From Salinisphaera sp052044135 (GTDB taxonomy: Bacteria > Pseudomonadota > Gammaproteobacteria > Nevskiales > Salinisphaeraceae), in NCBI RefSeq assembly GCF_052044135.1, contig NZ_JBQDYF010000002.1:186001-250000 (forward strand): 64,000 bases of DNA, read 5' to 3'. Below are positions 52,586 through 63,825 of this stretch, in pieces. Positions within the stretch are counted from its first letter, which is position 1. Each line of letters begins with the position of its first letter. Under the pieces are notes generated by a model. That model saw only the letters and a list, made by a program, of their open reading frames with translations. It was not told the origin of the DNA and did no database searches. The position numbers were made by a program, and so were the translations under genes.

Positions 52586-54208
52586 GTGGGCAAGCAAAAA
52601 ATACAAGGGCGCGCCGCGCTCAACAGCCGCGTAAGTCGTTATACGACATTGCTGCTCGGTACCACCGCACTCGTGTGCGCCGGTGCCGCGCAGGCACAGA
52701 CCAGCAACTCGAGCAACGACACGTCGACGCTCAGTTTTCCGGAGATGTTCCAGAAGCAGGTCGTGGAAGGTTCGCAAGTGCACGGCCGCATCGGCTTCTA
52801 CGACTTCCGTCGCTGGCATGACACCAACCAGCCGTACCCGGGGCAACCAAAGACCGGAGATAACTACAATACGGAGAACACCAACTTCGGCGCGCAGATC
52901 GGTATTACGACGGGGCGTCTGTACGGCTTTTCCGCGGGTGGCGAGTTCGTCTATGAAGGCGCGCTCTACGGCAACAACGCCGCCGGCACCAAGCTGAACT
53001 GTAATCTGGCATGCGGATCCGTGGACGCGATTACCCAGGGCTACCTGCAGTTCAATGCGTACGGGTTCCAGCTTCGTGGCGGCCGTCAGCTGATCAACAC
53101 GCCGTTGGCCGGTGCCGATCAGTTCACCTTCCTGCCGCGTGCCATGCAGGGCGTGAGCGCGGTCTGGCGTCCGCTGGATACCATGACGCGGATGTCGTTC
53201 ACTGGCGGCGGTTCCGCCAAGACCGAAGGCAACACCGGCCCACAGATCAATCAGTCCAGCGTGTCGCAGAACGCCACCTACGAGACCAATCAGTATCTGC
53301 CGTTCTTCGGCCTGGATGCGTCCGCCATGGACCAGCCCGAGTGGCAGGTCTTCGGTGCCAAGATCACGCGGCGTGAGCCGCGCGGCAATCCTCCGGATGG
53401 CTTCGTCAAGGCGAACCGGTATTTCGACAACGTCAGCGGCTTCTGGTCACTGGGTACCTCCTATCGCAACGTGATGTCCAACGGCGGCCAGGTTGTCGGG
53501 CAGTACTACCACTATGACTTCCAGCAGACCGAGTCGGCCGACTACGGCGAGGTCGGTTACATGGCGCCGACGATGGGTTCGGGGGCCACGGCCTGGGCGC
53601 CGTATGTCCGCGCCCAGGTGGTTGCGGCCTATAATGCGGACAAGAGCCGCATCCCGCAGGGCATCAACAGCCAGATCTACGGTCTGAAGTTGGGTGTGGA
53701 TAGCGGCATGGTCGGCTTCTCGGTCTTCGCCAATTTCTCGCCGGAGCACAATAACTCGTTCAACCACGGCCAGCTCCTGCATCCGTACACCGATCTGTCG
53801 GGCGTGATCTACACCGACACCATGAATGACGGTATCCAGGAGCAGGGCCCGGGTTGGGCCGCCGGTGCGCGCATCGACTTCACCCCGACCGACAACTTCT
53901 CGATGTATGCACGCTACGTGCAGTATGAAGCCAAGTATGGTCACTCGCATGACTTCTACTTCAGCGGCGCGAGCAACGGCAATAATGGTCAGATCGGCGA
54001 TGGGCGCAACGGTAGCCCCGACTCGTTCACCGGCACCCAGTATCGGAACCAGAAGAGTCAGGGTATCGGCATCGGCATGACCTACGACCTGGGCGGCATC
54101 TCCAAGCAGCTCGCCGGCCTGAAGATCGGGGACAATCTGGGCATCACCAAGTTCGACCACGCGCCGAACTTCTACGACAACCGTATCCGCTTCTACTACA
54201 GCTTCTAG
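52586..54208 (+). CDS. Outer-membrane porin, OprD-like
   Basis: 540 aa beta-barrel protein. A signal peptide ends in AGAAQA (residues about 20-37). The barrel strands are alternating aromatic/polar segments, and the last residues are RIRFYYSF, with the C-terminal Phe needed for Bam assembly. Blocks such as VHGRIGFYDFRRWHDTN and YGFQLRGGRQLINTPL recall the OprD family. The GTG start follows AGGAGAAACC. Its place before zwf suggests sugar entry, though OprD members more often carry amino or carboxylic acids; substrate unproven. Confidence 0.82.
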   Translation: MGKQKIQGRAALNSRVSRYTTLLLGTTALVCAGAAQAQTSNSSNDTSTLSFPEMFQKQVVEGSQVHGRIGFYDFRRWHDTNQPYPGQPKTGDNYNTENTNFGAQIGITTGRLYGFSAGGEFVYEGALYGNNAAGTKLNCNLACGSVDAITQGYLQFNAYGFQLRGGRQLINTPLAGADQFTFLPRAMQGVSAVWRPLDTMTRMSFTGGGSAKTEGNTGPQINQSSVSQNATYETNQYLPFFGLDASAMDQPEWQVFGAKITRREPRGNPPDGFVKANRYFDNVSGFWSLGTSYRNVMSNGGQVVGQYYHYDFQQTESADYGEVGYMAPTMGSGATAWAPYVRAQVVAAYNADKSRIPQGINSQIYGLKLGVDSGMVGFSVFANFSPEHNNSFNHGQLLHPYTDLSGVIYTDTMNDGIQEQGPGWAAGARIDFTPTDNFSMYARYVQYEAKYGHSHDFYFSGASNGNNGQIGDGRNGSPDSFTGTQYRNQKSQGIGIGMTYDLGGISKQLAGLKIGDNLGITKFDHAPNFYDNRIRFYYSF

Positions 54209-54226
54209 TCGCGCAACGGCCCAACG

Positions 54227-54262
54227 GCCCGGTCCATCCCTCGGGATGGCCGGGCTTTTTTA
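54227..54262 (+). terminator. Rho-independent terminator of the porin gene
   Basis: Stem CCCGG-T-CCATCCC/GGGATGGCCGGG with one bulge, a short loop and six T. Confidence 0.85.
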
Positions 54263-54361
54263 ATGCTGTGAAAAGCTCGCGGGGCGGTTCGCCCGCGCCA
54301 CAGAGCCAGGCGAAGCGGTTATACTCGGGAGTTGAATTGGTTAGCGAGAAAGAGAGAGACG

Positions 54362-55840
54362 ATGGCCGCCGAATTCGTACCCGTGGATCCGTTCGACCTG
54401 GTGATATTCGGCGGTACGGGTGATCTGGCGCGGCGAAAGCTGCTGCCGGCGCTGTATCACCGCGACCACGACGAGCAGTTCTCGGACGATAGTCGCATTA
54501 TTGCGGTATCGCGCCAGGAGATGAGCGACGAGGACTACGCCGCGTGGGTTCGCAAGGTGCTCGAAGAGCATCTCCCGGATAATGAAATCGATGAGGATGT
54601 GTTCTCGCGTTTCCATGATCGCCTGGCCCATGTGCGGCTCGACGTAGACGACGCGGCCGGCTGGACGGCATTCGCCGAGCGGTTCGACCACGATGGCCGT
54701 ATTCGTACGTTCTATCTGGCCACCGCGCCCAGTCTGTTCGGCAAGATCGCCAATGGCGTGGCCGATGCCGGGCTGGTGGATGCAAGAGCCCGGATCGTGC
54801 TGGAAAAGCCGGTGGGCCACGATTACGAATCGGCGCGCGATATCAACAATGCGGTGGGCGCGCGGTTCGACGAATCGCAGATCTATCGTATCGATCATTA
54901 TCTGGGCAAGGAAACGGTCCAGAACCTGATCGCCCTGCGTTTCGGCAACTCCTTGTTCGAGCCGGTGTGGGGCCGACAGGCGGTGGACAATGTGCAGATC
55001 ACCGTCGCCGAGAGCCTGGGCGTGGACGAGCGCTTCGAGTTCTATGAGCAGACCGGCGCGCTGCGCGACATGGTGCAGAACCACATGCTGCAACTGCTGT
55101 GCCTGACGGCGATGGAGCCGCCGGCGAGCATGAACCACGACGATGTGCGCAACGAAAAGATCAAGGTGCTGCGCTCGCTCAAGCCCATTACGCCGCAGGA
55201 TGTGCACAAGGTCACGGCGCGCGGGCAATACGCGGCCGGCATGATCGACGGCAAGGCGGTGCCGGCCTACGGCAGCGCGAACAAGAAGGCCCAGGCGCCC
55301 GCGGATGAGGCCACGGCCGAGACGTTCGTCGCGATCAAGGCCGAGATCGACAACTGGCGCTGGCAGGGCGTGCCTTTCTATCTGCGCACGGGCAAGCGCA
55401 TGGCGCGCAAGTCGTCGCAGATCGTGTTCGAGTTCAAGCCGGTGCCGCACTCGATCTTCGGCGAGGAACCGCTCCAGCCCAATCGCCTCGTGCTGCGGCT
55501 GCAGCCGGAGGAGGGCGTGGAGATGTCGATCATGACCAAGGAACCGGGCCCCGGTGGTTTCCGCATGCGTAGCCTGCCGCTCAACCTGAGCTTCAGCCAG
55601 GCGTTCGAAGTGGCTTATCCGGACGCCTACGAGCGCTTGTTGATGGAAGTCCTGCGCGGCAACCCGGCGTTGTTCATGCGCCGCGACGAGGTCGAGGCCG
55701 GCTGGCAGTGGATCGACCGGATTCTGGAGAGCTGGCGTCTGGAACAGGTCGAAGCCCAGGAATACATGGCCGGCAGCTGGGGTCCGACCGATGCCTTCGT
55801 ATTGCTCGATCGCGATGGACGGCGGTGGCACGATAGCTGA
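54362..55840 (+). CDS. zwf: Glucose-6-phosphate 1-dehydrogenase
   Basis: First oxidative step on glucose-6-phosphate, giving 6-phosphogluconolactone and NAD(P)H. 492 aa. The dinucleotide site FGGTGDLARRKLLPALYHR and the active-site signature RIDHYLGKE are clear, as are FRNSLFEPVW-like (RFGNSLFEPVW) and KPVGHDYESA. The ATG at 54362 follows GAGAAAGAGAGAG and matches the family start. It heads zwf-pgl-edd-eda, the order of an Entner-Doudoroff operon. Confidence 0.97.
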   Translation: MAAEFVPVDPFDLVIFGGTGDLARRKLLPALYHRDHDEQFSDDSRIIAVSRQEMSDEDYAAWVRKVLEEHLPDNEIDEDVFSRFHDRLAHVRLDVDDAAGWTAFAERFDHDGRIRTFYLATAPSLFGKIANGVADAGLVDARARIVLEKPVGHDYESARDINNAVGARFDESQIYRIDHYLGKETVQNLIALRFGNSLFEPVWGRQAVDNVQITVAESLGVDERFEFYEQTGALRDMVQNHMLQLLCLTAMEPPASMNHDDVRNEKIKVLRSLKPITPQDVHKVTARGQYAAGMIDGKAVPAYGSANKKAQAPADEATAETFVAIKAEIDNWRWQGVPFYLRTGKRMARKSSQIVFEFKPVPHSIFGEEPLQPNRLVLRLQPEEGVEMSIMTKEPGPGGFRMRSLPLNLSFSQAFEVAYPDAYERLLMEVLRGNPALFMRRDEVEAGWQWIDRILESWRLEQVEAQEYMAGSWGPTDAFVLLDRDGRRWHDS

Positions 55841-55913
55841 TCGTCCCCGCGCCGTATGGGCGCGCACAGGTCGAGACCCGCGCTGAATGCAATCCACGAG
55901 AGGGACCGTTCCC

Positions 55914-56597
55914 ATGGCCGAGTTGACGCAATATCCCAGCCGGACCGAGGCGGCACGCAAGCTCGCGGCATCGATTGCCGCACGCCTGCGCGACGCAATC
56001 GCCGAGCGCGGCGCGGCCAGCCTGGTGGTCTGTGGCGGCAGTTCGCCGAAAGAGCTGTTCGCGTTTCTTTCGGCCGAGGCACTGGCCTGGTCGCGAGTGA
56101 CGATTGTCCCCTCCGACGAGCGCTGGGTGCCGGTCGACGACGAGCAGAGCAACGAACGACTGGTTCGGCAGACGCTGTTGGCCGGGCCGGCGGCCGAGGC
56201 GCGGTTCGTGGGGCTGTATCGCCCGACCGATACGCCTGGCGAAGCGCTCGACGCGGTCGCGGCTTCCTTGACCGACGTGCCGCGGCCGCTCGATGTGGTA
56301 TTGCTCGGCATGGGAGACGACGGGCACACCGCCTCGCTGTTCCCGCAAGCGCCCGACATCCAGACCTGTCTCGACTCGACGGCGCCCTGCGTGGCGCCCA
56401 GCGTCGGCCCGCCGGCCCGGTTGTCCCTGAGTCTGGCGTACCTGACCGATGCCCGCAGCATCGATCTTCTGATCTTCGGCGACGAGAAGCGCCGCGTGTT
56501 CGAACGCGCCCGGGCGGCCGGCCCGGTGGCCGAACTGCCCGTGCGCGGCGTCTTGCATCTCGAGCGCCCCGTGGCCCAGGCACACTGGGCTGAATGA
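55914..56597 (+). CDS. pgl: 6-phosphogluconolactonase
   Basis: Hydrolyses 6-phosphogluconolactone to 6-phosphogluconate, 227 aa. Family blocks: SLVVCGGSSPKELFAFLS, PSDERWVPVDDEQSNERLV and LLGMGDDGHTASLFP. The ATG at 55914 is used because GAGAGGGA lies eight bases upstream. It is 73 bp after zwf. Confidence 0.95.
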   Translation: MAELTQYPSRTEAARKLAASIAARLRDAIAERGAASLVVCGGSSPKELFAFLSAEALAWSRVTIVPSDERWVPVDDEQSNERLVRQTLLAGPAAEARFVGLYRPTDTPGEALDAVAASLTDVPRPLDVVLLGMGDDGHTASLFPQAPDIQTCLDSTAPCVAPSVGPPARLSLSLAYLTDARSIDLLIFGDEKRRVFERARAAGPVAELPVRGVLHLERPVAQAHWAE

Positions 56598-56602
56598 ATG
56601 AA

Positions 56603-56626
56603 ACGCCCGGCGTTATCGCCGGGCTC
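56603..56626 (+). terminator. Stem-loop between pgl and edd
   Basis: GCCCGGCG/CGCCGGGC with loop TTAT and no T-run. It probably protects or modulates the mRNA rather than ending it. Confidence 0.5.
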
Positions 56627-56644
56627 CCGTGAGCGGAGGCTGTC

Positions 56645-58474
<1,830 letters not shown>

Positions 58475-58504
58475 ACGCGATCCGTCGATAATCAAGAGGT
58501 AACC

Positions 58505-59134
58505 ATGGCCGATACACTCGCCATCATGAAAATGTCGCCGGTGATCCCGGTGGTCACCATCCATTCGGTCGATGACGCGGTCGCCATGGCGCGCGATTTG
58601 TACGACGGCGGCTTGAAGACGATCGAGATCACGCGGCGCACCCAGGTCGCACTCGATGCCGTGCGTGCGATCGCCCAGGCCGTGCCTGATCTATGCCTCG
58701 GCGTGGGCACCGTGTGGACCGCGGCGCAGGCGCACGAAGCACTGGATGCCGGTGCCCAGTTCATCGTTTCGCCGGGCATTGCCGACGATGTCGGCGCGGT
58801 CTGCCGCGAGGCGGATCTGCCCTATCTGCCGGGGGCGCAGACGGTCAGCGAGGTTGCCCATCTGGTGCGCCAGGGCTGGCAGCAGGTCAAGCTGTTTCCG
58901 GCGTCGGTGATCGGCGGCCCTTCCGCAATCAAGGCGTATGCGGCCGTGTTTCCGGATGTCCGCTTCTGCCCGACGGGCGGCATCACCGAGCAGAGCGCGC
59001 CGGATTATCTCAAGCTGCCCAGCATTCCCTGCGTCGGCGGCAGTTGGCTCGCCAAGCCGGCGACCGGGGATGAGCCGACAGGTCAGTCGCCAACCCGTGC
59101 AGCCGCGGAGCGCGCCGCGCGGCTCGGGCGTTGA
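58505..59134 (+). CDS. eda: KDPG aldolase (2-dehydro-3-deoxy-phosphogluconate aldolase)
   Basis: Splits KDPG to pyruvate and glyceraldehyde-3-phosphate, 209 aa. Class I aldolase: Schiff-base Lys is K129 in QQVKLFPASVIGG, and the acid/base Glu is E41 in LKTIEITRRT. VGTVWTAAQA and FCPTGGI complete the phosphate site. It lies 30 bp after edd. A palindromic terminator follows at 59189. Confidence 0.97.
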   Translation: MADTLAIMKMSPVIPVVTIHSVDDAVAMARDLYDGGLKTIEITRRTQVALDAVRAIAQAVPDLCLGVGTVWTAAQAHEALDAGAQFIVSPGIADDVGAVCREADLPYLPGAQTVSEVAHLVRQGWQQVKLFPASVIGGPSAIKAYAAVFPDVRFCPTGGITEQSAPDYLKLPSIPCVGGSWLAKPATGDEPTGQSPTRAAAERAARLGR

Positions 59135-59188
59135 CGCCGTGGCGGGCCGCCTCGGCGCGGAACCGCCCGCCAACGCATGGCAGGTAAG

Positions 59189-59219
59189 AAAAAAAGCCGG
59201 GCTCGAGCCCGGCTTTTTT
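59189..59219. terminator. Bidirectional terminator between eda and the sugar ATPase
   Basis: The 22-bp palindrome AAGCCGGGCTC/GAGCCCGGCTT is flanked by A7 and T6, so it serves both convergent units. Confidence 0.93.
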
Positions 59220-59236
59220 GCTGCCGGGGTAGCGTG

Positions 59237-60334
59237 CTAGGCGATCCGCTCGTCGCTGTCGCAGTCGAAGAATACGGCACGCGCGGTATCGAACGACAGG
59301 GCCATATTCGCGCCGACTTCCGGTGCCGCCGATGGCGTGCAGCGCGCGGTGACCTCGATGTCGTTGATATGGGTGAGCAGATAGGTATCCGGCCCGGTCG
59401 GTTCCACGATCTCGATGCGGCAGGTCAGCGCGTTCTCTTCGCTGGGCTCGGCCGGTGCCAGATGCTCCGGTCGCATGCCCATGATGACCCTTGACTGCCC
59501 GTGCGCCGCAAGCCGGCTCGCGGCGGCCTGTGGCAGCATGAGGTCAATGCTGGCCTGTCCAGAGGTTAACCGGATTGTGCCGTTCTCGCCGCCCGAGAAC
59601 TCGCACTCGATGAAGTTCATCGCCGGCGAGCCGATGAAACCGGCGACATAGCGATTGGCCGGATTGTCGTAGATCTCGTGCGGTGTGCCGAGTTGCTGCA
59701 CGCGGCCTTCGTTCATCACCGCAATCCGGTCGCCCAGCGTCATGGCCTCAATCTGATCGTGGGTTACGTAGACCATGGCGGTCTTCAGGCGCTGATGGAG
59801 TTGCTTGAGCTCGGTGCGCATTTCGACACGCAACTTGGCGTCGAGGTTGGACAGCGGTTCGTCGAACAGGAACAGCGCCGGGTCGCGGGCCAGGGCGCGG
59901 CCGATGGCCACGCGCTGGCGCTGCCCGCCGGATAGCTGGGCCGGCTTGCGGTCGAGGAGGTTCTCGATCTGCAGCATCTTGGCCACGCGTTCGACCGTCT
60001 TGCCCCGCTCGGTCTTGTCGACGCCGCGCATTTTCAGGCCGAACTCGATGTTCTTGCGCACGTTCATGTTCGGATACAGCGCATAGAACTGGAACACCAT
60101 GGCGATGTCGCGCTCGCGCGGGCTGCGATCGTTGACTGGTGTGCCGTCCAGCGTGATCGTGCCGGAACTGATGGTCTCCAGGCCGGCGATCATGTTCAGC
60201 AGCGTGGATTTGCCGCAGCCGGACGGGCCGACCAGGATCAGGAATTCGCCCTCGGCCATGGCGATGTTGATGTCTTCGAGGACACGGGTTTCGCCAAAGG
60301 TCTTGGATACGTTATCGATTTTCAGTACAGCCAT
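59237..60334 (-). CDS. Sugar ABC transporter ATP-binding protein (UgpC/MalK type)
   Basis: 365 aa. Walker A GPSGCGKSTLLNM, Q-loop VFQFYALYPNM, signature LSGGQRQRVAIGRALAR, Walker B LFLFDEPLSNLD, then a C-terminal TOBE regulatory domain (MGMRPEHLAPA). The Q-loop has Phe where most have Ser (VFQSYALYP). It is the last gene of the leftward sugar-uptake operon and energises the two permeases upstream of it. Confidence 0.93.
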   Translation of the reverse strand: MAVLKIDNVSKTFGETRVLEDINIAMAEGEFLILVGPSGCGKSTLLNMIAGLETISSGTITLDGTPVNDRSPRERDIAMVFQFYALYPNMNVRKNIEFGLKMRGVDKTERGKTVERVAKMLQIENLLDRKPAQLSGGQRQRVAIGRALARDPALFLFDEPLSNLDAKLRVEMRTELKQLHQRLKTAMVYVTHDQIEAMTLGDRIAVMNEGRVQQLGTPHEIYDNPANRYVAGFIGSPAMNFIECEFSGGENGTIRLTSGQASIDLMLPQAAASRLAAHGQSRVIMGMRPEHLAPAEPSEENALTCRIEIVEPTGPDTYLLTHINDIEVTARCTPSAAPEVGANMALSFDTARAVFFDCDSDERIA

Positions 60335-60426
60335 GTAATTCGCTTCTCGTTATGGCGTTGGTTCGCGGGATGCGCGCGGTCGCCCATGCGGCCGCGCGGC
60401 TGGCCCGCCCCCGATTTGAACTGGCG

Positions 60427-61311
60427 TCAGCCTTTCACTGCGCCCGCAGTCAGCCCGCGCATGAAGTAGCGCCCGGCCACCACGTACACGATAAGCGTGG
60501 GCAGGGCGGTGATGATCGCGCCGGCCATGTCCACGTTGTAGCGCTTGACCCCGGTCGACGAGGTGTTGACCAGGTTGTTGAGCGCCACTGTGATCGGATG
60601 CTCGCTGCCCGAGGTGAACACCACGCCGAACAGGAAGTCGTTCCAGATCTGGGTGAACTGCCAGATCACGCAAACCATGAGAATGGGTGTCGAGATCGGC
60701 AGGATCACATAGAAGAAGGTCGACACGAAGCCGGCGCCGTCGATGCGCGCCGCCTTGACCAGCTCGTCCGGGATGGTGACGTAGTAATTGCGACAGAACA
60801 GGGTCGTGAAAGCGATACCGTAGACGGTATGCACCAGCGCCAGGCCGGTCAGGGAATTCGCCAGCCCGATCTTGCCGAGTACGCCGGCCATCGGCAGCAG
60901 GAACATCTGGAAAGGCACGAAGGTGCCGCCCAGAAGCAGGCCGAATGCCAGTTCGGAGCCCTTGAAGCGCCACTTGGTCAGGACATAGCCGTTGATCGCG
61001 CCGAACAGGGTCGACAACGCCACGGCCGGGATCGTAAAGCGTACGGAGTTCCAGAAGTAGCCGTGCAGGCCGGAGCAGTCGGCGCCGGTACAGGCATTGG
61101 ACCAGGCGGCCGTCCAGCCTTCGGTCGAGAACGGCGATGGCAGGGCGAACAGGTTACCGTGGCTGATCTGCGGCAGTGTCTTGAACGACGTCGTCAGCAT
61201 CACGTACAGCGGCATCAGAAAATAGAGGGCCGCGAAAATCAGCACGGCGTAGACCAGCGCGCGGGCGATCGGCCCGCCACGCTGAATGCCGTCTTCAGTG
61301 GGTCCGGCCAT
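60427..61311 (-). CDS. Sugar ABC transporter permease (MalG/GtsC type)
   Basis: Membrane channel subunit, 294 aa, about six helices. The EAA loop is at about residues 192-212 (IPDELVKAARIDGAGFVSTF), giving the contact with the ATPase. A segment of about 20 periplasmic residues with two Cys (NACTGADCSG) sits between helices 1 and 2. The ATG at 61311 follows the other permease with a 17-bp overlap; a GTG three bases upstream is an alternative. Confidence 0.92.
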   Translation of the reverse strand: MAGPTEDGIQRGGPIARALVYAVLIFAALYFLMPLYVMLTTSFKTLPQISHGNLFALPSPFSTEGWTAAWSNACTGADCSGLHGYFWNSVRFTIPAVALSTLFGAINGYVLTKWRFKGSELAFGLLLGGTFVPFQMFLLPMAGVLGKIGLANSLTGLALVHTVYGIAFTTLFCRNYYVTIPDELVKAARIDGAGFVSTFFYVILPISTPILMVCVIWQFTQIWNDFLFGVVFTSGSEHPITVALNNLVNTSSTGVKRYNVDMAGAIITALPTLIVYVVAGRYFMRGLTAGAVKG

Positions 61312-62224
61312 CACGGCGCTCCTTCAGTTCGGCAATGAGCATTGGCAGCATGGCGAGCGCAACGGCGGCCATCATGAGTGTTGCGGCGGCCGCGCCCAGG
61401 CCGATCTGGCCCCGATTGAAGCCGAAGTTGTACATGAAAATGGCGGGCAGCCAGGTCGAGTAGCCGGGGCCACCACCGGTCAGGGCGATGACCAGGTCAA
61501 AGCTCTTGATGGCGAGGCTGACCAGCAGAATGATTGCCGAGAAGAACACCGGCCGCAGACTCGGGATGATGATCGAGAAATACACGCGCGGAAGACTGGC
61601 GCCATCGATCTGGGCCGCCTTGATTATGGAACTGTCGATACCGCGCAGGCCGGCCAGGAACAGGGCGGTGACAAAGCCCGACGCCTGCCAGACCGCGGCG
61701 ATCACCACGGTATAGATCGCCATGTTCGGATTCACCAGCCAATCGAAGGAAAAACCCGTCCAGCCCAGTGACTGCACCACATGCTGCAGACCGAGACTCG
61801 GATTGAGCAGCCATTTCCAGACGACACCGGTCACGATCAGCGACAGGGCCAGCGGATAGAGATAGATCGTGCGCAACCAGCCTTCGGCGCGGATCTTCTG
61901 ATCGAGCATGATGGCCAGAAAGAGGCCGATAGCCAGACAGATCGCGACATAGAGAATGCCGAAGATCGCCAGATTGATCACCGATACCCACCAGATATCG
62001 AGCTGAAACAGTACCTTGTATTCGCGCAGGCCCGCGAAGTTGTTGGTGGGGAGAAGGCTCGAGCTGGTCAGCGACAGCCAGATCGTCCAGGCAATGAAGC
62101 CATAGACGAAGATCAGCGAAGCAAGACCGCTGGGTAGCAGCGAAAACTTGGGCAGCCAGCGGTCGAGCCGGCGTCGCCACGGCGTGGCCGCGGCCCGGGC
62201 GGCCCGAGGCGATGATTCAGCCAT
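61295..62224 (-). CDS. Sugar ABC transporter permease (MalF/GtsB type)
   Basis: 309 aa, six helices, with the coupling loop DSSIIKAAQIDGASLPRVYF (about residues 196-215) and ALTGGGPGYSTW, a motif of CUT1-type permeases. It is the first membrane gene after the binding protein and forms a heterodimer with the product of 60427-61311. Confidence 0.92.
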   Translation of the reverse strand: MAESSPRAARAAATPWRRRLDRWLPKFSLLPSGLASLIFVYGFIAWTIWLSLTSSSLLPTNNFAGLREYKVLFQLDIWWVSVINLAIFGILYVAICLAIGLFLAIMLDQKIRAEGWLRTIYLYPLALSLIVTGVVWKWLLNPSLGLQHVVQSLGWTGFSFDWLVNPNMAIYTVVIAAVWQASGFVTALFLAGLRGIDSSIIKAAQIDGASLPRVYFSIIIPSLRPVFFSAIILLVSLAIKSFDLVIALTGGGPGYSTWLPAIFMYNFGFNRGQIGLGAAAATLMMAAVALAMLPMLIAELKERRDGRTH

Positions 62225-62258
62225 GTAGGATTATCCGTTGTGCTTGTCGGCGCATCAG

Positions 62259-62286
62259 AGAAAAGCCGGCGCCCAGGCGCCGGCTT
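62259..62286 (-). terminator. Stem-loop between the binding-protein and permease genes
   Basis: AAGCCGGCGCC/GGCGCCGGCTT with A4 on the plus strand, giving a short U-run on the minus transcript. It likely lets some transcripts stop after the binding-protein gene, so more of it is made than of the permeases. Confidence 0.75.
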
Positions 62287-62314
62287 GAAGGAAGGCGGAG
62301 GATGCCGCCCGCTA

Positions 62315-63607
62315 CTACATCTGGGACATCATCTTGGCCTGCTTGGCCTGGCTCGCCATGGCCTTGGCTGCCGCTTCCGGCGTCATGCTCTTGTCGTTGT
62401 AGAACTTGGCGATGACGTCGAAGATGGCGCCCTTGACCGCGCCGTTCTCGGCCATGTCCTGCGAGAAGCTCGGCACGAGCGCATTGTTCTTCTCGGCGGC
62501 GGTGAAGTCCTTCTTGGACTGCTTCGCACAGGCATCGAAGCCCTTGAGCGAGACGCCCTCACGCACCGGAATCGAGCCCTTGGCCATGTTGAACCGGCGC
62601 TGGAACTTCGGCGACAACGCCGTGCGCGCGAACGCGTACTGGGCATTCTTGTCCGAGTGCGAGCTCTTGAACATCTCGAACGAGTCGGTGTTGTAAACGA
62701 AGCCGTTGTGTTCCCCCGGGAACGCCATGCAGGCGATTTCCTTGCCCGGTGTGGCGTTGTCGTTGGTGATTTCGCCCTTGGCCCAGTCGCCCATGATCTG
62801 CATCGCGGCCTTGCCCTGGACCACTTCGCCGGTGTCATGGTTCCACGACAGCCCCTGACCGTTCGGATCCTCGTACTGCTCGATCGTACGCAGACGCTTG
62901 AAGACCTTGGCCATGGTGTCGCCGGACAGCGCACTCTGGTCGAGGTCGACGAAAGCCTTGCGATAGAAGTCGGCGCCGCCGGTGGCGATCGCGATGGCAT
63001 CGAACTCGGTCGCCACCTGCCAGGTGTCGCCGCCGCCGGCGATCGGGGTGATACCCGCCGATTTCAGCTTCTTGAGCGCGGCCACCAGCGAATCCCAGTC
63101 GGTCGGCATCTGGGCGCCGGCCTTTTCCATCACCGACTTATTGATCCACAGCCAGTTGATGCGATGCAGGTTGAACGGTACGGCCACATAGTGACCGTTG
63201 CACTGCATGCCCTTGGCCACGGGGCCGGGCAGGATCTTGGACCAGTGCTGCTGCTTGGCGACCTTGTCGATGTTCATCGTCAGGCCGGTGGTGCACCACT
63301 GCTGAATTTCCGGACCCTTGATCTGGGCCGCGCCCGGCAGGTTGTTCGACTGGATGCGCGACTTGAGCACGGTACGGGCGTTGGAGCCGCCGCCGCCAGA
63401 GACGGCGTCGTTGATCATCTTGTAGCCATTGTCGGCCATCATCTGCTGCAGAACATTCATGGACTTGGCCTCGGAGCCCGATGTCCACCAGTTCAGCACG
63501 CTGACACTGCCCTTGTTGGGTGCGGCCAGGGCCACACCACCGACCGTCATGGCCGCGACCGACAGGCCGATTGTGACGCTCTTGCGCAAAATACTCTGGT
63601 TCCTCAT
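62315..63607 (-). CDS. Sugar (probably glucose) ABC transporter substrate-binding protein
   Basis: Periplasmic receptor of the CUT1-type system, 430 aa. Signal peptide with basic start and AALA end at about residues 1-29. The mature part begins VSVLNWWTSGSEAKSMNVLQQ, which is like the Pseudomonas glucose/mannose-binding proteins (GtsA type). GDWAKGEI is a typical later block. The ATG at 63607 has GGAGGAG upstream. It lies between glk and the permeases, which supports glucose as the ligand. Confidence 0.9.
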   Translation of the reverse strand: MRNQSILRKSVTIGLSVAAMTVGGVALAAPNKGSVSVLNWWTSGSEAKSMNVLQQMMADNGYKMINDAVSGGGGSNARTVLKSRIQSNNLPGAAQIKGPEIQQWCTTGLTMNIDKVAKQQHWSKILPGPVAKGMQCNGHYVAVPFNLHRINWLWINKSVMEKAGAQMPTDWDSLVAALKKLKSAGITPIAGGGDTWQVATEFDAIAIATGGADFYRKAFVDLDQSALSGDTMAKVFKRLRTIEQYEDPNGQGLSWNHDTGEVVQGKAAMQIMGDWAKGEITNDNATPGKEIACMAFPGEHNGFVYNTDSFEMFKSSHSDKNAQYAFARTALSPKFQRRFNMAKGSIPVREGVSLKGFDACAKQSKKDFTAAEKNNALVPSFSQDMAENGAVKGAIFDVIAKFYNDKSMTPEAAAKAMASQAKQAKMMSQM

Positions 63608-63739
63608 GGGCTCCTCCCTGATACCGTATCCGGCCCTTGGGGCCACGGCGTGTTCGTTTGGCTACGATTGACGCGTGCGCCACAGCGGACGCATTTGTTC
63701 AAGGATCGAGCAAACGTTCGGGGATCACAACGGAACGAA

Positions 63740-63752
63740 GGTCTAATAGACC
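63740..63752. promoter_or_regulatory. 13-bp palindrome upstream of the sugar-binding-protein gene
   Basis: GGTCTA-A-TAGACC, 6-bp arms around one base, about 133 bp upstream of the ATG. On the minus strand a TTGACT box (63777-63772) precedes it, so it may be an operator at the promoter. Confidence 0.45.
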
Positions 63753-63825
63753 ATTCTGGGACCGTGCCCACAGTCAAGCCGAAATAACTTAACTTTTTGT
63801 TTCCAGATATTTTATTCGGGGTCGG

